Positions 35,336 to 42,991 of a stretch of 64,000 nt of DNA are shown here, in pieces; position 1 is the stretch's first letter; every line of letters begins with the position of its first letter. This stretch comes from Verrucomicrobia subdivision 3 bacterium UBA693 (GTDB lineage Bacteria > Verrucomicrobiota > Verrucomicrobiia > Limisphaerales > UBA8199). Position numbers and translations under genes: made by a program. The notes under the pieces are model-generated. The model was not told where the DNA came from. It was given only the letters and a program-made list of their open reading frames with translations, and ran no database searches. The DNA is taken from the NCBI GenBank assembly GCA_002298785.1, contig DBMR01000071.1:62001-126000 (forward strand). The letters run 5' to 3'.

Positions 35336-35630
35336 CCGGGACAAGTGCAAGCCATTTTGGCGACCGGATTACCGCCTCCGGCACGCAGTTCATGGCGGGC
35401 AGAGACCGGCTCAGGGTCAAAGGCGTCAACACGCCCTGGAATCGCTGGAATCATTTTGAGAGCTAATTCGACCCGGACCGGTGGGACCAGCACCTGCAGC
35501 GATTACACCAAAGTGGCATCAACGCCACCCGCGTATGGATTTTCTGCAACGATGAGAAGGGGATAACCATCAACCCCAAGGTTTATGTCTCGGACTGCAC
35601 TGCGGCCTTCTGGAACGATCTCGATACCTT
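35336..35630 (+). pseudogene. Remnant of a GH5-like glycoside hydrolase gene
   Basis: A plus-strand frame reads GTQFMAGRDRLRVKGVNTPWNRW, a stop TAA at 35464-35466, then FDPDRWDQHLQRLHQSGINATRVWIFCNDEKGI and TAAFWNDLDTF. This is the N-terminal third of a cellulase/mannanase-type barrel (the VKG-N start strand and the INATRVW strand). The start codon is missing, a stop interrupts it and similarity ends abruptly near 35630, where minus-strand coding similarity of another gene begins. It is a truncated, dead gene. Confidence 0.75.
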
Positions 35631-35790
35631 CCGTGCGGAGCTTCAAGCCATAGCCGCCAAGGGAATTACCCTCAGGGCTGCTGTTTCATTGCGGGTTCTC
35701 GATCCCCAGTGGTTCAAACAATCGGGGCTTCAGATACTCGAGCGTGGGTTGCCCGGTCACTTTGGTGATGATGGCGGAAAGGTAGAGCCC
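35629..35790 (-). pseudogene. Remnant of a beta-lactamase-family serine hydrolase gene
   Basis: The minus strand reads GGLYLSAIITKVTGQPTLEYLKPRLFEPLGIENPQ, then TGA in place of the expected Trp codon, then NSSPEG and LGGYGLKLRTEG. This is the segment that follows the YxN motif in class-C-like serine hydrolases. Both the SxxK half and the C-terminus are missing. It is a different paralogue from the intact gene at 26807-28357. The stretch from 35791 to 35968 holds nothing I recognise. Confidence 0.72.
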
Positions 35791-35968
35791 GCCACCGAAC
35801 CGTCAATCACGCATGCTTAAAGCCATCCACATTCAAGTTCGCCCTTTGATCCCGAGCACGTTTTGATGGTCGGTCCGTAGGTGAAGTTGGGCAGGCACGG
35901 GAAACCCTCGTAATCACCAAAACCGATTCGGACCGGATTCGCCTTGACAAGGGGGCTATACTCACAAA

Positions 35969-36424
35969 ATGCAGCTCGACATCCTGTTCCTCGATATTGA
36001 CGGCGTCCTTAATCCGGACAAAGCCAAAAGCAGTAATGATTTTGCCCCTGACTGCGTCGGGGAATTGAAACGCTTCTTTGCCGCTCGGCCCGATACTAAA
36101 GTGGTCTTTTCCACGAGCTGGCGACTAGGATTCCCGTTTTTCGTGCTGGGTTGGCTTTGGCGCCACCACGAACTTCCACTCCAAGCCGTCGTCGGCCGCA
36201 CGCCGGTCATCGCCGAAGACCAGCGCGGCCAGGAAGTGCGCAAGTGGCTTCAGGACGCTCCGACGCTGCATGTCGGCTGCAAGATCCGGCGCTATGCCGC
36301 ACTCGATGATGAAATTGAACCGCTCATGGGCTGGCTGCCCCGGCAAACCCTCTTCCGCTGTGACCCGTACCACGGCCTCACTCCCGAGGTCACCGAACGT
36401 CTCATTCGGCACTTCGCCACGTAA
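35969..36424 (+). CDS. Small HAD-superfamily hydrolase
   Basis: The 151-residue protein begins with the HAD motif ILFLDIDGVLNPD (DxD at residues about 9-11). VVFSTSWRL near 48 is motif II, and YAALDDEIEPL near 110 carries the acidic motif IV. The short form with the N-x-x-D loop and STSWR resembles HAD domains found in RNA-repair-associated proteins, but no partner repair gene is nearby. It is probably a cytoplasmic phosphatase. The substrate is unknown. Confidence 0.8.
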   Translation: MQLDILFLDIDGVLNPDKAKSSNDFAPDCVGELKRFFAARPDTKVVFSTSWRLGFPFFVLGWLWRHHELPLQAVVGRTPVIAEDQRGQEVRKWLQDAPTLHVGCKIRRYAALDDEIEPLMGWLPRQTLFRCDPYHGLTPEVTERLIRHFAT

Positions 36425-36511
36425 ACAGCAGCACCTTCGAAACTCACGCCTCTGAGCCTCTGAGCCGGTTGCCAAATCGCACAGGTTCGGACATCCTCCC
36501 GCCATACCATT

Positions 36512-38077
36512 GTGATCTCGCAAACAAAACTGTTGGCATTAATCGTCGTGGGCTTTCATTTTGCCGGATTTGGCGCCCCCGTCACTTTACCCCCCTTCAA
36601 GCTCAGCGTTTCCGTCGCCGGCGAGTTGCAGTCAAAGGTGAAGTCCCAGGGTCGATTGGTGCTCTATCTCAGCCCGTATAATGGCGCCGGGAAGGTCCCA
36701 CTCTACGGCGACACCAAATTCATGCTGGCCTGCAATGTCAGTAACTGGAACACGCAGAAGCCCATCGTGGTCCGCTCGACGGACAAAAACGTCAGAACCT
36801 TTGGGCTGGATATCAACCTGCCTCAACCGAACCCGGAGAAGCTTTATCACTGCAAACTGCTCTACAAGCAGGACAATGATGGCACCGAGAAGTTCGCGCC
36901 GGTCGCCTTTACCGGGGAAATTGAGGCCGCCTCCTTTAAAAGCAGAACGACTGTTCACCTGGCGCTAAACCGGGAAGCGCCAGCACTCAAGATCCAGCCA
37001 CACCGCTTCGTCAAAGAGATCGATATGCGGAGCGAGTTGCTCTCAAAGTTCTTTGGACAGGATTATCACCTGAAAGCGTCGGTGCTGTTGCCCGGAAGGT
37101 TTTGGGATCATCCCGAAGAAAAGTATCCGGCGCTGTTCCTGGTATCCGGGCTGAACGGGCGGCACGACCAGGTCAACCACTATGCCCAGAATGCCGACTT
37201 CATGAAATGGTGGCTCAGCCCCGCGGCGCCGCAGATCATCAATGTCTTCCTCGATAGCAAGGGGCCTTACGGCGATACCTACCAAATGGACTCCGAAAAC
37301 AGCGGGCCATTCGGCTCGGCGTTAACCCGGGAACTTATCCCTTTCGTCGAGCGGGAATGCCGGGGAATGGGCACCCCACAATACCGGTTCCTCGACGGCG
37401 CCTCCACCGGCGGCTGGGTCGTGCTCGCGCTGCAGATTTTCTATCCCGACTATTTCAACGGCGCCTGGGCGTACAGTCCGGACCCGGTGGATTTCGAGCA
37501 TTTCGGTTTGATCGACATTTATCACGATGAGAGCGCTTTCTTCAACCGCTTCGACTACCTGCAGCCGGAGGCCCGGAGCATTTATGGCGAACCCAAAGGC
37601 TCAATGCGAGACGCAATCCTGGAAGAGAACCTGCTCGGGCCCTCAAACACCTACGCCACCTCGGGCAAGCAATTCGGCGCCTATAACGCGGTATTCAGTC
37701 CCCGGGACAAAGACGGCCTGCCCGCGTTGCTGTTCGATCCGCTCACCGGGAAGATTAATCGCCAGGTCGCCGAAAAGTGGAAGCGCTGGGACCTGAAATA
37801 CTATCTGCAGCAAAACTGGGAAACCGTAGGCCCTAAGCTGCAGGGCAAGCTGTGGGCTTGGTGTGGCGATATGGATAGTTTGTATTCGAACGTCGCTTTG
37901 CGCTTCTTCCAGAAGTTCATCGAAGGCACCACCCAGCCGAAGTCCGATGCGCAAATCGTTTTTACCCCAATGGCGGGACACTGCGCGGCCTTCAGCCATA
38001 AAGACGTATTGCTGAAGGTTGCGGAAAAGGTGCAGCGCTTGAAGGAAGACCAGACCCGGCATGCGGAAGGAAAATGA
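36512..38077 (+). CDS. CE1/enterochelin-esterase-like exported hydrolase (GTG start)
   Basis: The 521-residue protein appears to start at GTG 36512, because the signal peptide (LLALIVVGFHFAGFGAPV) follows immediately and no ATG is available. An N-terminal beta-sandwich of about 160 residues precedes an alpha/beta-hydrolase domain with KYPALFLVSGLNG near 205, the nucleophile elbow DGASTGGW near 295 and a C-terminal MAGHCAAFSHKD with the candidate histidine. It is more distant from the three CE1 proteins at 11-19 kb. The substrate is unknown. It converges on a two-component system gene. Confidence 0.8.
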   Translation: MISQTKLLALIVVGFHFAGFGAPVTLPPFKLSVSVAGELQSKVKSQGRLVLYLSPYNGAGKVPLYGDTKFMLACNVSNWNTQKPIVVRSTDKNVRTFGLDINLPQPNPEKLYHCKLLYKQDNDGTEKFAPVAFTGEIEAASFKSRTTVHLALNREAPALKIQPHRFVKEIDMRSELLSKFFGQDYHLKASVLLPGRFWDHPEEKYPALFLVSGLNGRHDQVNHYAQNADFMKWWLSPAAPQIINVFLDSKGPYGDTYQMDSENSGPFGSALTRELIPFVERECRGMGTPQYRFLDGASTGGWVVLALQIFYPDYFNGAWAYSPDPVDFEHFGLIDIYHDESAFFNRFDYLQPEARSIYGEPKGSMRDAILEENLLGPSNTYATSGKQFGAYNAVFSPRDKDGLPALLFDPLTGKINRQVAEKWKRWDLKYYLQQNWETVGPKLQGKLWAWCGDMDSLYSNVALRFFQKFIEGTTQPKSDAQIVFTPMAGHCAAFSHKDVLLKVAEKVQRLKEDQTRHAEGK

Positions 38078-38114
38078 GGCCGCGCCATTGCGAGTTTGCA
38101 GCTTGAGAAACACC

Positions 38115-38747
38115 TCAGAAGGTTTTGCCACCATGTTTGGCCACGGCTTCAACACGGTTGCGAACGTGCATTTTCTCGCAAATGTTCTTCACGTACGTCC
38201 GCACCGTCTCCGTGCCGATCCCCAACTGATCGCTGATCTCCTTGTAGATGTAGCCCGCGGATAAAAAATTGAGCACCTCCTGCTCCCGGGGCGAGAGGTT
38301 TTCGGATTCCTCGGCAGAGGGACCGACGAGGTGAAAATGCCGCACCACTTTACGGGCGATGTGGCTGGACATCGGTGATCCGCCCTGCTGCACATCATCG
38401 ATGGCCTGGAGCAACACTTCCGGCGGGCTGGACTTCAGCAGGTAGCCATCTGCTCCGGCCTTGAGGGCGCGGAAGATACTTTCGCTGTCTTCATAAACCG
38501 TGAGCATGATGACCTGGAGCCCGGGCAGGACGCGCTTGAGTTGCGCGACGCATTCGATTCCCGACATGCCCGGCAATTTGATGTCCATGAGCACGACGTC
38601 AGGGTGCAGCAAGTGAATGCGCTCGAGCGCCTCTTCACCCGAGGCGCAGGCACCGACAAACCGCACGTCACGCGCCGCGCCCAGGATTTGCGCAAGCTGC
38701 TCGCGCAAGCCCCGGTCGTCTTCTACTATGGCTACTTTCTTAAGCAT
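38115..38747 (-). CDS. NarL/LuxR-type response regulator
   Basis: The 210-residue protein starts at ATG 38747 (MLKKVAIVEDD), giving a complete receiver domain with acidic residues 9-11 and phospho-acceptor Asp 55 in LMDIKLPG. The C-terminal LuxR helix-turn-helix is at about 145-205 (ENLSPREQEVLNFLSAGYIYKEISDQLGIGTETVRTYVKNI). It lies 78 bp downstream of its cognate histidine kinase on the same strand. DNA targets are unknown. Upstream palindromes in the neighbouring CAZyme genes are candidates. Confidence 0.94.
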   Translation of the reverse strand: MLKKVAIVEDDRGLREQLAQILGAARDVRFVGACASGEEALERIHLLHPDVVLMDIKLPGMSGIECVAQLKRVLPGLQVIMLTVYEDSESIFRALKAGADGYLLKSSPPEVLLQAIDDVQQGGSPMSSHIARKVVRHFHLVGPSAEESENLSPREQEVLNFLSAGYIYKEISDQLGIGTETVRTYVKNICEKMHVRNRVEAVAKHGGKTF

Positions 38748-38825
38748 AACCACCAAACAAATCCCATGATGTCCTGTCGGCTGCGCCGGAACCATCCCCG
38801 AAATCGGGGACACCGGCCGCAAAAC

Positions 38826-40547
38826 TCACGGCGCGGTTGCCACCGGCAACCGCAGGAGGACTACCGCGCCCACGCCGGGCCGGCTTTCAATTGTGAATTT
38901 TCCGCCAATGTCTTTCATGCGCCGATCCAGGTTGCTCAAACCATTCCCCGGCGGGCAGGCTGAAGGATCAAAGCCACGGCCGTCATCTTGAATATAGACA
39001 CTGAGCACGGAACTCTCGAACGTGATCCGCAGGCGCACTTCGCTGGCGCGGGCGTGCTTGATGACGTTGTGCACGGCCTCTTTAACGGCCATGATGAGGT
39101 TATGGCGCACCTGGCTGCTCAAAGGAATATTGGGCGGGGCTTCCGGCACCTCGAGCCGGCACCGCAACTGTGCCTGCGAACAGAGCTGGTTGCCCATTTG
39201 ACAAAGGAAATTGGCCAGCGCATCGAGGTTGTCATTTTCCGGATTCACGGCCCAGACCGTTTCGTACAGCGCAGAGACCAAATCTCGGGTCATTTGTGAG
39301 ACCTTGCCAAATTCGGCCCGGGCTTCTTCAGGCAGAGAAGTTTTGCCCTGGGCCACCGCGCTCAGCAGTGAAATCTGGGTCACCCGTGCCCCGAGATCGT
39401 CATGGATGTCCTGGGCGATCCGCAATCGCTCAGAATCCACCGCTCGCTGCTGTTCCAGAACCTGCAATTCATGTCGCATCCGTCGCCAAACCACGATGCG
39501 CCACCCCCCTGCCCCGGCGGCAAAAAGCGCAGTCAGAATGGCCACCCAAAACCAGGGTGTGCGCCAGAACACCAACGGCACCTCAAACGCCAGTGATGTT
39601 TCTGTTTCTGTTGGAATTCCCAGGATGGATAGTTGATTGAGCCGAAACCGGTAATATCCCGCCGGCAACGCCTGATATGGTATCTCGACCGACTCGGCGA
39701 GGCCAAAGCTGTAGGCCTCACTCCATTCCAACACCAAATGGTCGCCCGGAGTAACTGGTCGCGCCATTTCCTTGATCGTGTGCCATTCCGCGTGTCCGTT
39801 CAGGTCATCATCCACGATGGCAAAACTCTGGTTTCCAGGCGCCAGGCCCGTCCCGAAAATACTGGCCATGCTGGGACGCAATCCGTCCCGCATCCAACCC
39901 GCCGGCACACCGCCGGCAGACTGATTGGTGGTGGAGTCGAACGCCCAGGGCAAGGAGACAGTGGGCGGCGCGCTATTCGACGGCTGGGATTTGATTACCA
40001 GCTTACGAATGCAGTAGACCCCCACCGTAGCTGGCGGCCCGGCCGAACTCATCACCACCCAATAGCTCCGTGCGTTAGGCGGCACCACCAGCGTTTCGCG
40101 TCGCGACATGAAGGCGGCGGTTTCAAGGTTTCCTGTCCAGCCGGAGGTCTGACCGGCGACCTTGAACACTGTTTCACCGACCTGATCCCCGGTCTCATCC
40201 AAGAAGCGGATGCAGAGGCGCATGGAGCCTTCGTATTCTCGCCATTGCTCCTCGTAACCATCGAGCTTGAAACGAAACCGCGCCACCGTCCCGGCGCTTT
40301 TCGTAGCCGGGCCGAACTGAAACAACACCGTGTGCGGTTGCGGTGAAAGCCGCAACTTCTCGCCCGGACTCAGAGAAAGGCGCGTGCCATCCACCACCAT
40401 GGAACGGATTTCCACCCCGCCGTTGGTCCCGCCTGCCCGCAGGCTCTGCACCTGAAGTCCAGGCCCCACCGCCAGCAGCACCGAGGCCATAATGCCTCTC
40501 CAGGTACAGCCAGGGCGCCAACTGTTTCTTGCGCGAAATAGATTCAT
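38826..40547 (-). CDS. NarL-type sensor histidine kinase with periplasmic Y_Y_Y-like domains
   Basis: The 573-residue protein is taken from ATG 40547; a start at 40490 would also give an export signal (MASVLLAVGPGLQVQSLRAGG). A periplasmic region has strands typical of Y_Y_Y domains (HTVLFQFGPATKSAGTVARFRFKLDGYEEQWREY, and YRFRLNQLSILG before the membrane). A transmembrane helix lies about 325-350 (FWVAILTALFAAGAGGWRIVVW). The HisKA_3 phospho-acceptor is His 382 in AQDIHDDLG, followed by the ATPase domain with NLIMAVKEAVHNVIKHA and DDGRGFD...GNGLSNL. Unlike hybrid sugar sensors there is no beta-propeller. It lies 70 bp after a repeat-rich glycosidase gene. Confidence 0.9.
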   Translation of the reverse strand: MNLFRARNSWRPGCTWRGIMASVLLAVGPGLQVQSLRAGGTNGGVEIRSMVVDGTRLSLSPGEKLRLSPQPHTVLFQFGPATKSAGTVARFRFKLDGYEEQWREYEGSMRLCIRFLDETGDQVGETVFKVAGQTSGWTGNLETAAFMSRRETLVVPPNARSYWVVMSSAGPPATVGVYCIRKLVIKSQPSNSAPPTVSLPWAFDSTTNQSAGGVPAGWMRDGLRPSMASIFGTGLAPGNQSFAIVDDDLNGHAEWHTIKEMARPVTPGDHLVLEWSEAYSFGLAESVEIPYQALPAGYYRFRLNQLSILGIPTETETSLAFEVPLVFWRTPWFWVAILTALFAAGAGGWRIVVWRRMRHELQVLEQQRAVDSERLRIAQDIHDDLGARVTQISLLSAVAQGKTSLPEEARAEFGKVSQMTRDLVSALYETVWAVNPENDNLDALANFLCQMGNQLCSQAQLRCRLEVPEAPPNIPLSSQVRHNLIMAVKEAVHNVIKHARASEVRLRITFESSVLSVYIQDDGRGFDPSACPPGNGLSNLDRRMKDIGGKFTIESRPGVGAVVLLRLPVATAP

Positions 40548-40617
40548 GCAGCACGCCAGGTTCGGAGCCGCAGTTTCAAACAGCCGGCTCCGGGCCGCGA
40601 GCGAAATCGGTGCGCGT

Positions 40618-42771
40618 TTATGGCCGCGCGATGGGTATCGTGCTGGTAAGTGGAATTTCACCACGCAGCATTTTGCCGGCCTGATCGGCCAAGCGCAGGT
40701 ACCAGTCGCTGTTCAGGGTATAGCCGTCGATGTTCAAAGGCACGAAAGCGCCTTGCGCGGGCAACTGCGCGGGCGTCGGCGCCAGCTTATACATCGCGGT
40801 GCCTTCGTCCACTTCGTCGAACATGGCCCCGTAGATCATCGTGCAACCCGACCGCACGGCATTGTAGACCTGCCGCCAGTAAAAATTGCCGCCGCTGCGC
40901 GGGATCTGGTTGAACGGACCGTTATTCAAATTGGTCCAGGAAAAGCCGGGGAAAATCACGGGCAAGTAGTCAATGCCATGACTGGTGCAGTCCGCCAGAT
41001 CCGGCAAGGTGATGCTGGTGCGATAACTGTCCGCCCCGGAATTATTCCCATAACGGCCCACGGACCATGGGCTGATGACGTCGAAGGATCGGAACGCACT
41101 GTTCCAGGCCGAATTCGTCTGCGCATCGCCCGTCAGGGTCCGCCAGTTGGTCGGCACCCCGCCCATGACGGTGCACCCGGCGGCCTTGAACCAGTCAATC
41201 GCCTGCTGCGCCTGCTGCGGGATATCGGAACGTCCGGAGAACCCAAAACCCCAGATAGCCACCACCGGTTTGCCCCGGTGCTGGAGGTAAGCAGGGCTGT
41301 TCGTGACTTTCTGGGTGTTGACCAGGTAAAGCCAGTCGTTTGTCAGCTTACTCACCAGGGTGTTCGTGGAGTAACCCGAGATGTCGTACATGATGGCGAA
41401 CACCCGGCCGTACGTTTCAGCTCCCGCCCGGACATTCACGGCCACCTGATTGCGCAGCGCCGAGAAATTGCCACCGGGAAGGTCGCTCAAGAACCTCTGA
41501 AAGAATACGCCATCCAGGTGATTGTCCTGCATCCATTTGAAATGGCGCAGCACGGTCTTCTGTTTATATGCGGAATACAGCTTCGCCGGAGAACCGTCTG
41601 AATAGGTCATGCTCGTGGCGAAAAGCTCGTCGGCGTCGAGTTCAGTTGTGTCGGGCCAAAAATCAAAATTAGCGTTAGCGGCGGTGGGCGTGTTGCTGCT
41701 GAACCAATGCACCCAACTATTCACGGCAGAACCATCCCCCGGACAGGCGAACCAGCCTTGATACCCCATCAACAATTTCTGGTTCATCGTCGACCGATCC
41801 ACGCCCTGCGTCAGCCGGTAAAAAGTCGTCTGGCTCGGCTGGGCCAGGGTCACATAAACGACATTGCCGTTCGTTCCCACGCTGTTGGTCAATGTCTGCC
41901 AACCGCTCGGTGGAATGGCAAGGTTCGTCGCGCATTGCAGGGTGTAACGCATGGCCGAGGACGGCCAGTAGACGACCAAGTTGGCACCCGTAAGGGTGAT
42001 GGACAGCGAGTTTACCGCATTCGTGGGAGGCACACTGTTCGGGATCGCTGCAAGAATCGTCTGATTATTCCCGCTGTTAAAAAAATTGGTCAATGTGCCC
42101 GCCCCGGCGTAGGCCGTGATCTTCCCGTTGCTCGCATAATTGCTCACCGAAGTGCGCTGATCGCCGTTGATAATCACGATGCCCTCCCGGAGATCCAGAA
42201 CGGATGACCCTTTAATCGAATCCGTCGGGTGCCATTGGGTAAGAGTCAGCGTGCCGGCATTGAGGTGGGCTGTGCCCTTCCCACCATTCCAACCCAATCC
42301 GAACATGCCGGCCACCGAAACCGAACCACCATTCAAGGTCAACACCCCGTCCGATCCCGGATCGAAACCGATCCATAAATGATTCAAGAAGGTCGCGCTC
42401 CCGCCGCTCTCCACAATCAGAAGATGACTGTTGTTGTAACCAGCCGCACACCAATCCGAAAGCCCGGCAGTCAATCCGCCGCCACTGGCAATGATGAGAG
42501 TGCCGCCCGGGCCGTTGTCACCACCGACCACTTGACCGGACACTGCACCATTGGTGATGAGGCAGGAAATCGCTCCCGAAACATTGAATACCGCCTTGGT
42601 GGTAGTGGTGGGCACGGTTCCGCTGGTCCAGTTGGCGGGCTCGTTCCATTTGCCACTGCCGGCAGGATTGGCGGCGGGATTCCAAACACTAGTCGTTTGC
42701 GCCTCAGCGCGGAATATGGCGCAGCAGATTAGGCCGGCGGCCAGGACCAGGGAATACGTTCGTAACGTCAT
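40618..42771 (-). CDS. Exported beta-helix protein fused to a GH71/GH99-like catalytic domain
   Basis: The 717-residue protein starts at ATG 42771 (signal MTLRTYSLVLAAGLICCAIFRAEAQ). Residues about 27-240 are one beta-helix module (NPAGSGKWNEPANWTSG...NHLWIGFDPGSDGVLTLNGGSVSVAGMFGLGWNGGKG). Residues about 250-300 form a Tyr-x-Leu...Trp...FYR module. The rest begins MNQKLLMGYQGWFACPGDG and resembles GH71/GH99-type enzymes, with HFKWMQDNHLDGVFFQRF near 400 and the acidic MFDEVDEGTAMYK near 655, where GH99 enzymes keep their catalytic glutamates. The middle FYR module normally ends a protein, so the catalytic domain looks appended to a complete beta-helix protein. Confidence 0.8.
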   Translation of the reverse strand: MTLRTYSLVLAAGLICCAIFRAEAQTTSVWNPAANPAGSGKWNEPANWTSGTVPTTTTKAVFNVSGAISCLITNGAVSGQVVGGDNGPGGTLIIASGGGLTAGLSDWCAAGYNNSHLLIVESGGSATFLNHLWIGFDPGSDGVLTLNGGSVSVAGMFGLGWNGGKGTAHLNAGTLTLTQWHPTDSIKGSSVLDLREGIVIINGDQRTSVSNYASNGKITAYAGAGTLTNFFNSGNNQTILAAIPNSVPPTNAVNSLSITLTGANLVVYWPSSAMRYTLQCATNLAIPPSGWQTLTNSVGTNGNVVYVTLAQPSQTTFYRLTQGVDRSTMNQKLLMGYQGWFACPGDGSAVNSWVHWFSSNTPTAANANFDFWPDTTELDADELFATSMTYSDGSPAKLYSAYKQKTVLRHFKWMQDNHLDGVFFQRFLSDLPGGNFSALRNQVAVNVRAGAETYGRVFAIMYDISGYSTNTLVSKLTNDWLYLVNTQKVTNSPAYLQHRGKPVVAIWGFGFSGRSDIPQQAQQAIDWFKAAGCTVMGGVPTNWRTLTGDAQTNSAWNSAFRSFDVISPWSVGRYGNNSGADSYRTSITLPDLADCTSHGIDYLPVIFPGFSWTNLNNGPFNQIPRSGGNFYWRQVYNAVRSGCTMIYGAMFDEVDEGTAMYKLAPTPAQLPAQGAFVPLNIDGYTLNSDWYLRLADQAGKMLRGEIPLTSTIPIARP
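42050..42690 (-). repeat. Beta-helix module, copy in the 717-residue protein
   Basis: About 640 bp encoding one unit from NPAGSGKWNE to the ASNGKITAYAGAG segment. It matches the units at 43245-43885 and 43915-44565. Boundaries are approximate. Confidence 0.7.
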
Positions 42772-42840
42772 TATGTTTTCGATCTTCAGGACTCTGTTGA
42801 AAACCACAGGGAAGTTGTTTCCCTGGCTGTTGATATTGCG

Positions 42841-42977
42841 GGCTGGTCCCCGCAAAACGCAAGACCAGCCCGGCGAAAACTGCCACCCTCCCCCGTCACA
42901 GAGAGAGGGTGGCTGATAACGGGGTGAGGGCTGCCGAGTAATTCACTATTGTCATCAGTGATAGCTCCATCACCCCG
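42841..42977. promoter_or_regulatory. Series of perfect inverted repeats between two beta-helix genes
   Basis: GGCTGGTC/GACCAGCC (42841-42848, 42863-42870), GCCACCCTC/GAGGGTGGC (42882-42890, 42905-42913) and CGGGGTGA/TCACCCCG (42920-42927, 42970-42977, enclosing TCACT/AGTGA at 42943-42947 and 42957-42961) fill the spacer between the 812- and 717-residue genes. They could form a 3' structure for the first transcript, an attenuator, or a leader for the second. No uridine tract is present. Confidence 0.5.
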
Positions 42978-42991
42978 CGGTTCCCCACCGG

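Noticed and set aside
35944..35962. TTGACA and TATACT near the HAD gene start, resembling a sigma-70 promoter
   Set aside because: Only 7 bp separate the hexamers, far from the usual 17, so they cannot work as one promoter.
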